Positions 8,344-15,985 of a stretch of 64,000 bases of DNA are shown here, in pieces. The translations under genes and the position numbers were made by a program. Where the stretch lies: NCBI RefSeq assembly GCF_000013985.1, contig NC_008048.1, positions 744,001-808,000 on the forward strand, written 5' to 3'. Numbering within the stretch: position 1 is the first letter of the stretch; each line of letters begins with the position of its first letter. Below the pieces are notes generated by a model. The model did no database searches and was not told where the DNA came from. It saw only the letters and a list, made by a program, of their open reading frames with translations. Source of the DNA: Sphingopyxis alaskensis RB2256. GTDB lineage: Bacteria; Pseudomonadota; Alphaproteobacteria; Sphingomonadales; Sphingomonadaceae.

Positions 8344-9260
8344 CCCTCCGCATTGCGCTGATCGGCTTCGGCAAAATCGCGGAAGACCAGCATCTCCCGG
8401 CCATCGCTGCCAACCCCGATTTCGAACTCGCGGCGATCGTTTCGCTCAACCGTCCCAGCCATATTCGATGTCCCGTCTTTTCCACGGTTGGCGACATGTT
8501 TGCGGGCCTGCCAGGGGGCATCGACGCCGTCGCCATTTGCACCCCGCCAGTTCCGCGCTTTGCAATTGCGTGCGAGGTCATCACTGCGGGTCTCCCCGTG
8601 CTGTTCGAAAAGCCGCCCACCGCCACCCTGGGGGAACTCGACTATCTGATTGCGCTTGCCCGCTTGCGAAACGTTCCGATCTTTACAGCTTGGCATTCGC
8701 AATATGCAGCCGGCGTGCCGGTCGCCGCGCGGGCCCTGAAAGGGGAGGCCGTTACAAGTCTTACAATGCTGTGGCGCGAAGATGTCCGCAAATATCATCC
8801 CGGACAGCAATGGATATGGCAGCCAGGAGGGTTTGGCGTGTTCGATCCCGCGATCAATGGTTTTTCGATCCTCAACAACATCCTGGACGAGCCGCTCCTG
8901 GTCAACCGGGTATCGATGCTGTTCCCGGCAAACCGGCAAACGCCCATTTCGGCCGAAGTTCTTTTCCATGGAGACGATCGCAAAGCCATACTGGACTGGC
9001 GTGGCGGGGATGAAGATGAATGGAAGATCCAGATTGAAACGGCGTCGGGCAAGTCGGTTCGCCTGATGGAAGGGGGCGCTCAACTCGAGATCGACGGCGC
9101 GCCGCGAAGTTTGCCGCCGCGCAGCGAATATCGCGCCATCTATGAGGATTTCGCCGACGTCGTGCGTCGCCGGTGCAGCAAGATCGATCGGGATCCGCTG
9201 CGTATCGTTGCTGACTGCTTTCTGGCCGCCGAACGAAATGCGGGGGACGATTTTGCCTGA
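8340..9260 (+). CDS. Gfo/Idh/MocA-family sugar dehydrogenase, probably D-galactose 1-dehydrogenase
   Basis: A 306-residue NAD(P)-dependent oxidoreductase with an N-terminal Rossmann motif (IALIGFGKIAEDQHLPAI), CTPP, and EKPPTATLGEL, which carries the conserved catalytic lysine region of the family. Its length and features resemble Pseudomonas D-galactose dehydrogenase and Azospirillum L-arabinose 1-dehydrogenase, related enzymes that can accept either sugar. It would oxidise galactose to galactonolactone, the first pathway step. It starts with GTG overlapping the aldolase stop by 4 nt. No arabonate dehydratase or 2-keto-3-deoxyarabinonate gene lies here, so galactose is the better-supported substrate. 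Confidence 0.85.
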   Translation: MTLRIALIGFGKIAEDQHLPAIAANPDFELAAIVSLNRPSHIRCPVFSTVGDMFAGLPGGIDAVAICTPPVPRFAIACEVITAGLPVLFEKPPTATLGELDYLIALARLRNVPIFTAWHSQYAAGVPVAARALKGEAVTSLTMLWREDVRKYHPGQQWIWQPGGFGVFDPAINGFSILNNILDEPLLVNRVSMLFPANRQTPISAEVLFHGDDRKAILDWRGGDEDEWKIQIETASGKSVRLMEGGAQLEIDGAPRSLPPRSEYRAIYEDFADVVRRRCSKIDRDPLRIVADCFLAAERNAGDDFA

Positions 9261-9325
9261 AATTGGCCCTCCCTTTCAATGTTTTCGGTTGTATGCATGT
9301 CCGCGAAGAGCTGGAGGGCAGTTGA

Positions 9326-10051
9326 GTGACTGAGCAAACGGGATTGAACACGTCGTCGGCGATGGGTCGAAACCTGACCTACGGCATGCTGGATCTGCTG
9401 GGTAAAGCGATCGTAACCGGCCAATATGACGACAGGGTCTTTCCGACCGAAGCCGAACTGGCGAAGCAATATGACGTGAGCCGTTCGGTCGTTCGCGAAG
9501 CGGTGAAGATGCTGGGTGCAAAAGGACTGCTCACGGCGCGGCCGCGCAAGGGAACGACAATCCAGTCGACCGACCGCTGGAACCTGTTCGATATCGATGT
9601 GCTGCGCTGGCTGCTGGACCGGAAGTTCTCGCTCAGCCTCTTGCGGCAATTCTCGGAATTGCGCGAGGCCATTGAACCGGCTGCTGCGGCGCTCGCGTCG
9701 AGCGCGCATTCTCCGGAAGGTCTTGCGGCAATCGAGGCCGGTTACGCGCGAATGGAAGCCGCGGAGCGGAACGAAGACGACCCTCTGGAGGCGGACATCG
9801 CGTTCCATGTCGCGATTTTGCAAGCTTCGGCCAATCCCTTCTACGCGCAGTTTCGCGATGTCGTCACCACGGCGCTTCGAACGTCGATCCGGTTCACCAA
9901 CCGGTTCAAAGGGCGAACCGCAAGTCTGCCGCAGCACAAAGCCGTGCTTGACGCGATCGCCAATCGCAGACCGTCCGAAGCCAAGGCGGCCATGGCAGCG
10001 CTGATTGCAGATGTCATGGTGCTGATCGCCGAAGCCGAAAGAAACGGATAG
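9326..10051 (+). CDS. FadR-subfamily GntR transcriptional regulator (DgoR-like)
   Basis: A 241-residue regulator with an N-terminal winged helix (PTEAELAKQYDVSRSVVREAVKMLGAKGLL, about residues 41-70, in segments) and a C-terminal FCD ligand-binding domain with the expected metal-site pattern (DIAFHVAIL and a later QHKAVLDAI). In E. coli the equivalent protein, DgoR, represses dgo genes and is relieved by galactonate. Here the gene sits inside the operon it probably controls. The likely site is the ATTTATAT(T/G)AT motif at 5486, 6700, 15033 and 15926. The GTG start at 9326 follows GGAGGG at a 7-nt distance and is preferred over a later in-frame ATG at 9362. Confidence 0.9.
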   Translation: MTEQTGLNTSSAMGRNLTYGMLDLLGKAIVTGQYDDRVFPTEAELAKQYDVSRSVVREAVKMLGAKGLLTARPRKGTTIQSTDRWNLFDIDVLRWLLDRKFSLSLLRQFSELREAIEPAAAALASSAHSPEGLAAIEAGYARMEAAERNEDDPLEADIAFHVAILQASANPFYAQFRDVVTTALRTSIRFTNRFKGRTASLPQHKAVLDAIANRRPSEAKAAMAALIADVMVLIAEAERNG

Positions 10052-10906
10052 ATGCGCTGCGCTGCCAATGTGGGCGCCATTCTGGGCGAGGGCCCTTGCT
10101 GGGTTGTGCGCGAGCAAAGCCTTTTTTGGACTGATATCAACCAACCCTGTCTTTTCCGCTGGAACGAAGCCGAGGGCGTCACGCGCCTGCCGATGACGGA
10201 GCGAATTTGTTCGATCGTTCCGCGCGCCTCCGGCGGATATTTTGGCGCTGGATATAATGGCTTGCTCGCGATCGACGCGAAATTTGTCGCAACGCCCGTC
10301 GGCAATCCCGAAGCTGATCTGACCGATAACCGCTTCAACGACGGCAAGGTTGACCGCGCCGGCCGCTTCTGGGCCGGGACGATGGACAGCAAGGAAGTGC
10401 ATCCCAGCGGCACGTTATATCGGGTCGATTTCGATCTCAGCTGGAAAGCAATCGACACCGGCTATCGCGTCACCAATGGCCCGGCATTCAGCGTTGATGG
10501 CCGGACGATGTATCATACCGATAGCGCGATGCAGAAAGTTTACCGCTTTGCGATCGATGCCGAGGGCAATGCAGCCGAACGCGAGACATTCCTGCAGTTC
10601 AGTCATCACGACGGATATCCTGACGGCATGACGATTGACGCCGAGGATTGTCTCTGGATCGCCTTTTGGGATGGCTGGTGTATCCGTCGGTTCTCGCCAG
10701 ATGGCAAACTTCTCGCCGAGATTCCGGTTCCTGTGGCGAGGCCCACGAGCGTTGCCTTCGGTGGCGCGCAGCTCGACCAGATCTTTATAAGCACGGCATC
10801 GCGGGATCTGACCGAAGCAGAGCTGGCGGGTCAGGCGAACGCAGGCGGACTATTTACCGTTCGTCCGGGTGTCCGGGGCGTTGCCGAACTACCGTTCGCC
10901 GGTTGA
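10052..10906 (+). CDS. SMP-30/gluconolactonase-family aldonolactonase
   Basis: A 284-residue six-bladed-propeller lactonase. Expected metal and active-site positions are visible: E in GEGPCW near the N terminus, N in FNDGKVD, GRFWAGTM, N in VTNGPAFS, YHTDS and DGMTID. It would hydrolyse galactono-1,4-lactone (or arabinolactone) to the aldonate used by DgoD. Its ATG directly abuts the stop of the GntR gene. Its last 53 nt overlap the convergent gene for the ABC binding protein. Family assignment is firm and the lactone follows from context. Confidence 0.88.
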   Translation: MRCAANVGAILGEGPCWVVREQSLFWTDINQPCLFRWNEAEGVTRLPMTERICSIVPRASGGYFGAGYNGLLAIDAKFVATPVGNPEADLTDNRFNDGKVDRAGRFWAGTMDSKEVHPSGTLYRVDFDLSWKAIDTGYRVTNGPAFSVDGRTMYHTDSAMQKVYRFAIDAEGNAAERETFLQFSHHDGYPDGMTIDAEDCLWIAFWDGWCIRRFSPDGKLLAEIPVPVARPTSVAFGGAQLDQIFISTASRDLTEAELAGQANAGGLFTVRPGVRGVAELPFAG

Positions 10907-12215
10907 TCTCCTGCATTTCCGCCAGGAGTTCGTTTACCCGTCGCTCGGCATGGGCCAGTGCAACGCTCACCGGCTTGGTTCCCGCCACCGCCGCTTCGAG
11001 TTCCTCTCCGATCAGCCCTTGGATTGCGGACTGGCGCTGCACGAAATCGGGCAATTGCTGGCCGGTCGCGGCCATTGCCGCAATGTCCCTGCGATGCGGT
11101 TGTGACGTAAACGAAGGCGAAACGAGCACGTCGCGAAATGCGGGAAGATGACCGGTGCGAACCCAGTCACCGTTATATTTGGCGATGAAAGCGAGAAAAC
11201 GAGCAATTGCACGGCGTTCAGCAACGCTCCGCTCGTCAGCAGGCACCACCCAGGCATGTCCATCGACAAACGCCGCATTCTTTCCCCAAAGCCGCGGGAA
11301 CGGAGCCACGGCATAGCCGTCGAGCCGCGAACCAGGCGCCTTGGACGCTTCATGATAGGGTCCGATCATCCAGGTTCCGGTCGGGAAGATGCCTCCCTCG
11401 CCGTTGAGGAAACTGGCTGTCGCTCCGGGAAAATCCTGGGATGTCGTCAGCTTCTCGGCGTTGAGTGCGCGATACATTTCGACGATCTCGCGCGCCTGCG
11501 GCGTGTTGAGTCGGATATGACGGCTGTCGGGAAAAATGACAGCGTCCTGCGCGAGCAAATAGGTGTAGAGATTTGCTACGAGATAGTCGGGTGCGCTCAC
11601 CTGCGCCTGAATGAGATAAGGCTTGCCGGTAGCCCGTTTGAATTTGCGCGCCTGATCGAGCAGTTCCGCAGGCGTATTGGGCAGTACCGGCCTGCCATCG
11701 GCCATAAGGCCGGCCTTTGCCATCAAGCCAGTGTTGATGTGCCACAGCCGCCCAATAGTGTCCCATGGCAGCGCATAATATCTGCCGTTTTTCATTGCGC
11801 CGCGTTGCGCCGCCGGGGTGAGGGTGCCCGTGTCTATTTTGGCCTCGGCCAAGAGGTCGTCCATCGGTGCGAGCAATCCCCTGGCCTGGTAATCGGAGAT
11901 TACGGATTGGTGCATCGTCACCAGATCGGGCGGATCGCCCGCGGCAATCTGGGCGGCCAACTGCGGATAACCCGGCCAGGCAACGACGTTGACCTTTACA
12001 TGGATGTCCGGGTTTTCGATCACGAACCGGTTGAGAATCGTGGTCAATATCCCGCATTCGGTTTCGGCCTTGGCGACGTCGGTGGCGGTTCCGTAGATTG
12101 CGCCGCATTCGCCGAAAAAACGCTGGATGACCAACGTCGGCCGGTCATCGGTCTGGCCGCAACTACCGGTCAGAAGCACTGCAAGCGCGGCCAGAACGAT
12201 ATTCGCGCGCCTCAC
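10854..12215 (-). CDS. ABC transporter extracellular sugar-binding lipoprotein
   Basis: A family-1 solute-binding protein of 453 residues. The start is placed at GTG 12215, which overlaps the upstream permease stop (GTGA). The first residues then form a lipoprotein signal ending LLTGSCG, a lipobox-like site with the cysteine near residue 20. A long in-frame upstream extension to 12413 would lie inside the permease gene and is rejected. Typical features follow: IAAGDPPDLVTMH, YYALPWD, GGIFPTGTWMIGP and a C-terminal helical region. It would deliver sugar or oligosaccharide to the two permeases upstream. It is last in the four-gene transporter operon. Confidence 0.87.
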   Translation of the reverse strand: MRRANIVLAALAVLLTGSCGQTDDRPTLVIQRFFGECGAIYGTATDVAKAETECGILTTILNRFVIENPDIHVKVNVVAWPGYPQLAAQIAAGDPPDLVTMHQSVISDYQARGLLAPMDDLLAEAKIDTGTLTPAAQRGAMKNGRYYALPWDTIGRLWHINTGLMAKAGLMADGRPVLPNTPAELLDQARKFKRATGKPYLIQAQVSAPDYLVANLYTYLLAQDAVIFPDSRHIRLNTPQAREIVEMYRALNAEKLTTSQDFPGATASFLNGEGGIFPTGTWMIGPYHEASKAPGSRLDGYAVAPFPRLWGKNAAFVDGHAWVVPADERSVAERRAIARFLAFIAKYNGDWVRTGHLPAFRDVLVSPSFTSQPHRRDIAAMAATGQQLPDFVQRQSAIQGLIGEELEAAVAGTKPVSVALAHAERRVNELLAEMQEINRRTVVRQRPGHPDER

Positions 12216-13048
12216 CGGGTCGCCGCCCCGGCCATCGCGCCGACAATCTGTTTCTGAAAAATGATGTAAACGATCAGGATCGGGATGGATGCAAAAACGG
12301 CTTGCGCCATCAGAAAGCCCAGCCCGCTGGTTTGCGCATAGTTCATCTGCGCCGATGCCAACCCGACGGTCAGCGTGTATTTGTCGCTGGTGGTGGCGGA
12401 GATGAGCGGCCACCAGTAATCGTTCCAGGATCCGAGGAAGGTGAAGACGCCCAGCGTCGCCTGTGCCGGAAACGACAGAGGCAGCAGAACCTTCCAGAAA
12501 ATCGCGATCCGCGAAGCCCCGTCGAGCATTGCCGCCTCATCGAGATCCCTGGGAATCGCACGGAAATACTGGGTCATGAAAAACACCCCGAAGGGCGCGG
12601 CCAGCCCTGGAAAAATCAGGCCGGGATAGCTGTTGTGCCAACCGAGCGCCGCAAATAACTGGTGGCGCGGAAGGATCACCGCCTGTTCGGGGATGGCAAG
12701 CCCCAGCAACACAAATATGAACAGCGTCCGGCGAAAGGGAAAGTCGAGGCGCGCAAAGCCGTACCCGGCCAGCGAGCAAAGCATCAATACGCCGACAGTT
12801 GTGCCAGTCGAAACGATCAGGCTGTTGAGCAACCAGCGCGGCACATCAGACCCGGTCATTATGTCGCGGTAATTGTCGAGCGTGTAGGGCAGGGACAGGG
12901 CGGATGCACTGTCGCGCATGAGATCGCTGTTGCTCTTGAGCGACAGCAGCAGCGTCCAAACCAGCGGCGCAACCATGATGGCTGCGCCCAGCAACACGCC
13001 GACCAAAGCGGGCCATGGGAGGCGATTGCGATCGTTCGCCGCGCTCAT
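12212..13048 (-). CDS. Carbohydrate ABC transporter permease (MalG/UgpE type)
   Basis: A 278-residue inner-membrane permease with six predicted hydrophobic spans, the first at about residues 13-33. The coupling loop carries the EAA motif of sugar permeases (DEAAMLDGASRIAIFWKVLLPLS, about residues 171-193, in segments). It pairs with the permease at 13045-13917 to form the channel. Its ATG overlaps the upstream stop by 4 nt (ATGA) and its stop overlaps the start of the binding-protein gene, so translation is coupled along the operon. Confidence 0.92.
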   Translation of the reverse strand: MSAANDRNRLPWPALVGVLLGAAIMVAPLVWTLLLSLKSNSDLMRDSASALSLPYTLDNYRDIMTGSDVPRWLLNSLIVSTGTTVGVLMLCSLAGYGFARLDFPFRRTLFIFVLLGLAIPEQAVILPRHQLFAALGWHNSYPGLIFPGLAAPFGVFFMTQYFRAIPRDLDEAAMLDGASRIAIFWKVLLPLSFPAQATLGVFTFLGSWNDYWWPLISATTSDKYTLTVGLASAQMNYAQTSGLGFLMAQAVFASIPILIVYIIFQKQIVGAMAGAATR

Positions 13049-13917
13049 CGAGACGCCCCTTCATCGCGCGTGCCGAACCAATATTGTCCCAGTGTCAGCG
13101 CGAGAACCAGCACGAACAGGACTTCGGCGGCGGCGACGGCGTAGCCAAGTTCCCATCGGCCGAACGCAATTTCATAGATGTAGAGAACGATCGGCCGCGA
13201 ACTGCCGCTTGGTCCGCCCGATGTAAGCAACTGCGCCTGCCCGAATATCTGTAGCTGGGCAGCGGTCTGCAACATGACCACCAAAATCGTGGTGCGGCGA
13301 AGCGAGGGAAGCGTGATCCGGCGAAACACGGTCCATCGACTGGCGCGATCCAGCGCCGCCGCCTCGTACATGTCCTGCGGAATCTGCTGCAAGCCTGCCA
13401 GAAACAACATCATTGGCAGCCCCAGGCCCCACCAGATCGTGGTGAGCGCGATCGCAGGGACGACCAGATCGGGGTGACTGAGAAATGGCAGCGGCTCCAT
13501 CCCCAATGCGGTTAGCAGCTTCGCGATCAACCCGGCGTCCGGGGTCAGGACAAAGCGCCAGATCAGGGTGACGATCGTGACCGAAAGCACCGACGAGGAG
13601 AAGAACAACCCCCGAAATATTGCCGCCGCACGCGTTGCCCGGTTCAGCGCCAGCGCAAGCATCAAGGTGATGATCGTCAGCGCCGGCACGATCATCAGGG
13701 CCAGCAGGAATGTCGTTCCCATCGCCTGGTAGAAGACCGGGTCGCCGAAGAGGCGGGCGTAGTTATCCAATCCGATCCATTGGCGCGCCCCGAAAAGATC
13801 GGCGCGGTGGAAACTGATCCACGCGCCCATGATAAAGGGGACGATCAGCAGGAAGCTGTACGCCGCCACGAACGGCAGGACGAAGGCATAACCCCCGAGC
13901 CGGTCGCGCGCCGTCAT
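13045..13917 (-). CDS. Carbohydrate ABC transporter permease (MalF/UgpA type)
   Basis: A 290-residue inner-membrane permease with six hydrophobic segments and the EAA loop (YEAAALDRASRWTVFRRITLPSL, in segments). The early RADLFGARQWIGLDNY stretch is typical of UgpA-like sugar permeases, where an N-terminal periplasmic loop follows the first helix. It starts with ATG inside the ATPase stop (ATGA), second in the operon order ATPase, permease, permease, binding protein. Substrate is inferred from the galactose genes on either side. Confidence 0.92.
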   Translation of the reverse strand: MTARDRLGGYAFVLPFVAAYSFLLIVPFIMGAWISFHRADLFGARQWIGLDNYARLFGDPVFYQAMGTTFLLALMIVPALTIITLMLALALNRATRAAAIFRGLFFSSSVLSVTIVTLIWRFVLTPDAGLIAKLLTALGMEPLPFLSHPDLVVPAIALTTIWWGLGLPMMLFLAGLQQIPQDMYEAAALDRASRWTVFRRITLPSLRRTTILVVMLQTAAQLQIFGQAQLLTSGGPSGSSRPIVLYIYEIAFGRWELGYAVAAAEVLFVLVLALTLGQYWFGTRDEGASR

Positions 13918-15011
13918 GCAGGCGTGCCTGCATGATGACCCGTGCCATCCTGTGCGAACAGATGCGCACTGGCGCCATCGATCAGCAGGCCGATGCGGTC
14001 GCCCATCCGTATCATGCTGTCGCCCCGATCGACGGCAGTGATTTCCGACCCGTCGGCGAGCTGTGCGTAAACAAGGGTGCGGTCGCCCAGCCGTTCAACG
14101 ATGATCGCCACGCCGTCGAGGGTGCCGGTGCCAGGCGCGGAAATGGTCACGGATTCGGGCCGCAGTCCCAGCTCGATATTTTGATCGTCACGAATAGCGT
14201 CACAGGCCACCAGGGTCGCAACCTTCGTGCCGTCTGCAAACCGGACGATGGCAGTCTCGCCGCTGGTCGGGTCAAGCGAAACCGGCAGCATGGTCATCGC
14301 AGGCGAGCCGACGAAGCGCGCGACGAAGCGGTTGGCGGGGCGGCTGTAAATGTCCATCGGCGTGCCGATCTGCTGGATTCTCCGGTCGTTCATCACCACA
14401 ATACGATCAGCCAGCGTCATCGCTTCGGCCTGATCGTGCGTCACCATGATCACGGACGCATCGACCCGCTGGCGCAACTGGGAAAGCTCGACGCGCGTGC
14501 GGTTGCGAAGCGCGGCGTCAAGATTGGACAGCGGCTCGTCGAGAAGGAACAGCTTGGGCGCTTTGACAATAGCCCGGCCAATTGCCACCCGCTGACGCTG
14601 GCCGCCCGAAAGCTGGCCAGGCTTTCGGTCGAGCAACCGGTCGATCTCGAGCGTTGCCGCGACCGTTTCAATTCGGTCGGTTATTTCATTTGCCGGCACC
14701 TTGGCGTTGCGAAGCCCGAACGCCATATTCTCGCGTACGGTCATATGCGGATACAGCGCATATTGCTGGAAAACGAGCGCCACACCGCGATCACCCGGAG
14801 CCAGCCTGTCGATCCGCGTGCCATCGAGCCACACTTCGCCGCTATCCGCTGTTTCCAATCCGGCGATGATGCGCAGCAAAGTCGATTTGCCGCTGCCCGA
14901 CGGTCCCAGAAATGCAATGAACTCCTTGCGCTCCATTGCAAGCGACACGCCGTCGAGCACATGAATGCTACCGTAGCTTTTGCACACGTCGATCAGCGAA
15001 AGACAGGTCAA
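13914..15011 (-). CDS. ABC transporter ATP-binding protein (UgpC/MalK type)
   Basis: A 365-residue ATPase of the CUT1 sugar-importer class. It shows Walker A GPSGSGKST (36-44), LSGGQRQR signature (from 134), Walker B FLLDEP (155-160), the H-loop VMVTHDQAEAMTL and a C-terminal regulatory TOBE-like domain from about residue 240. The start is TTG at 15011, five bases after GGGGAG; no better ATG is nearby. It is the first gene of the transporter operon. A candidate operator (15033-15044) lies between a TTGACG-type promoter and the start codon. Confidence 0.92.
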   Translation of the reverse strand: MTCLSLIDVCKSYGSIHVLDGVSLAMERKEFIAFLGPSGSGKSTLLRIIAGLETADSGEVWLDGTRIDRLAPGDRGVALVFQQYALYPHMTVRENMAFGLRNAKVPANEITDRIETVAATLEIDRLLDRKPGQLSGGQRQRVAIGRAIVKAPKLFLLDEPLSNLDAALRNRTRVELSQLRQRVDASVIMVTHDQAEAMTLADRIVVMNDRRIQQIGTPMDIYSRPANRFVARFVGSPAMTMLPVSLDPTSGETAIVRFADGTKVATLVACDAIRDDQNIELGLRPESVTISAPGTGTLDGVAIIVERLGDRTLVYAQLADGSEITAVDRGDSMIRMGDRIGLLIDGASAHLFAQDGTGHHAGTPA

Positions 15012-15032
15012 ATCCGCTCCCCAATTTATCGT

Positions 15033-15044
15033 ATTTATATTATC
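15033..15044 (+). promoter_or_regulatory. Candidate operator upstream of the ABC transporter operon
   Basis: ATTTATATTATC, identical to the 12-mer in the TonB receptor promoter spacer (5486-5497). On the minus strand a possible promoter, TTGACG, lies about 20 nt upstream, and the motif overlaps or follows its TAATAG -10-like element, a position suited to repression. It is one of four copies in the locus, each in an intergenic region and none seen inside genes. Confidence 0.5.
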
Positions 15045-15068
15045 TATTATCGAGCGTAGATATGTTCG

Positions 15069-15923
15069 TCAATAACCGTCGACCACCGGTTCGATCAATC
15101 CGTCGATGACATGGTATTGGCGTACGCAACCAATCTGCTCGACCACGCGTCCATTGAACCGGCCTTTCAAGACTGGCGGCAAACTTGCTTCGAAGGCGCG
15201 GGTCATCTGCAAATCATGGTGAGCGGAATTGGCAGCGTCAGGACCATCGACGCCGATGACGAGCACCGGCCTCGCTTTGTCGGATCGGTTTGCCGTCCCG
15301 CGATGAATGGTGAGTGCCGAACGGGCTGAAATCGTTCCGCGCTGGGCGAGTTTCGCGACCCCAAGTCTTTCATAACGCGGCCAGCGAGAACGATCGGGAA
15401 ACATGCCGTGCGGGCATTCGTCGATTGCATCCCACTGCGTTCCGGGCGCGATCTCGAAAGGGCCCATATCCGGTGTCGTGTCGACCGCAGTGAGATTGAA
15501 CGCGAGCGACGTTATGCGGCGTCCTCTGCTGGTTGCCTCGGGGGATCTGAAATCGCGATGCCATGGTTGCATCGTCGCGCCAGGAAAGGGGATGTCAAAT
15601 CCTACTTCGACTATTCGCCATTCGGGACCGAGTATCGCCTCATTCACAGCCAGGAACCAGGGGTGAGACACGATGTCGGCGAAGGCGTCGATTCGTTCCG
15701 GCGCGACCTCGACATACCATCTTTCCGGCCCCCGTGGCAGGATCCCATGATCCGTCTGCCGCGCTTCGGCATATAGCAGCTCTATGCTCGCGCGCATCTT
15801 GTCGACCAGCGCAACCTCATAGGCATTGGTCAACGAAATATAGCCATCGCCATATATGCCCGCCATTATCTCAGCGGTTTCATAAAGCGGGTCCTCGGTC
15901 ACCCAGCGCCTCCCTTTCGCCAT
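15069..15923 (-). CDS. Phytanoyl-CoA-dioxygenase-family Fe(II)/2-oxoglutarate oxygenase
   Basis: A 284-residue PhyH-family protein. The facial-triad candidates are H122 and D124 in WHRD and a distal H207, with a downstream arginine (R218) for 2-oxoglutarate. Such enzymes hydroxylate small molecules and the substrate cannot be deduced. It lies between the transporter operon and a divergent GH43 gene and shares the locus operator motif, so it is probably part of the regulon, perhaps modifying an unusual sugar or substituent. The ATG at 15923 has no ribosome-binding sequence and directly follows the operator motif. Either the mRNA is near-leaderless or translation begins at the ATG at 15866 (residue 20). 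Confidence 0.82.
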   Translation of the reverse strand: MAKGRRWVTEDPLYETAEIMAGIYGDGYISLTNAYEVALVDKMRASIELLYAEARQTDHGILPRGPERWYVEVAPERIDAFADIVSHPWFLAVNEAILGPEWRIVEVGFDIPFPGATMQPWHRDFRSPEATSRGRRITSLAFNLTAVDTTPDMGPFEIAPGTQWDAIDECPHGMFPDRSRWPRYERLGVAKLAQRGTISARSALTIHRGTANRSDKARPVLVIGVDGPDAANSAHHDLQMTRAFEASLPPVLKGRFNGRVVEQIGCVRQYHVIDGLIEPVVDGY

Positions 15924-15925
15924 TT

Positions 15926-15937
15926 AATCATATAAAT
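15926..15937 (-). promoter_or_regulatory. Candidate operator between PhyH-type gene and cytosolic GH43 gene
   Basis: On the minus strand this reads ATTTATATGATT, one to two bases different from the copies at 5486, 6700 and 15033. It ends two bases before the annotated start of the PhyH-type gene and lies about 50 nt upstream of the divergent GH43 gene. It could control both. The copy is in opposite orientation to the other three. Confidence 0.45.
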
Positions 15938-15985
15938 CTTATTTAGCCCCTTCCCTCGGATTTTGCGAGTCGGTAATGCGGCGCG

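Noticed and set aside
8340-9260. myo-Inositol or glucose-fructose oxidoreductase identity for the Gfo/Idh/MocA protein
   Set aside because: No signal peptide as in glucose-fructose oxidoreductase and no inositol genes nearby. The operon partners fit an aldose 1-dehydrogenase.
12216-12413. Extended N terminus of the sugar-binding lipoprotein
   Set aside because: It lies within the permease gene; the lipoprotein signal begins at GTG 12215 in a GTGA overlap.
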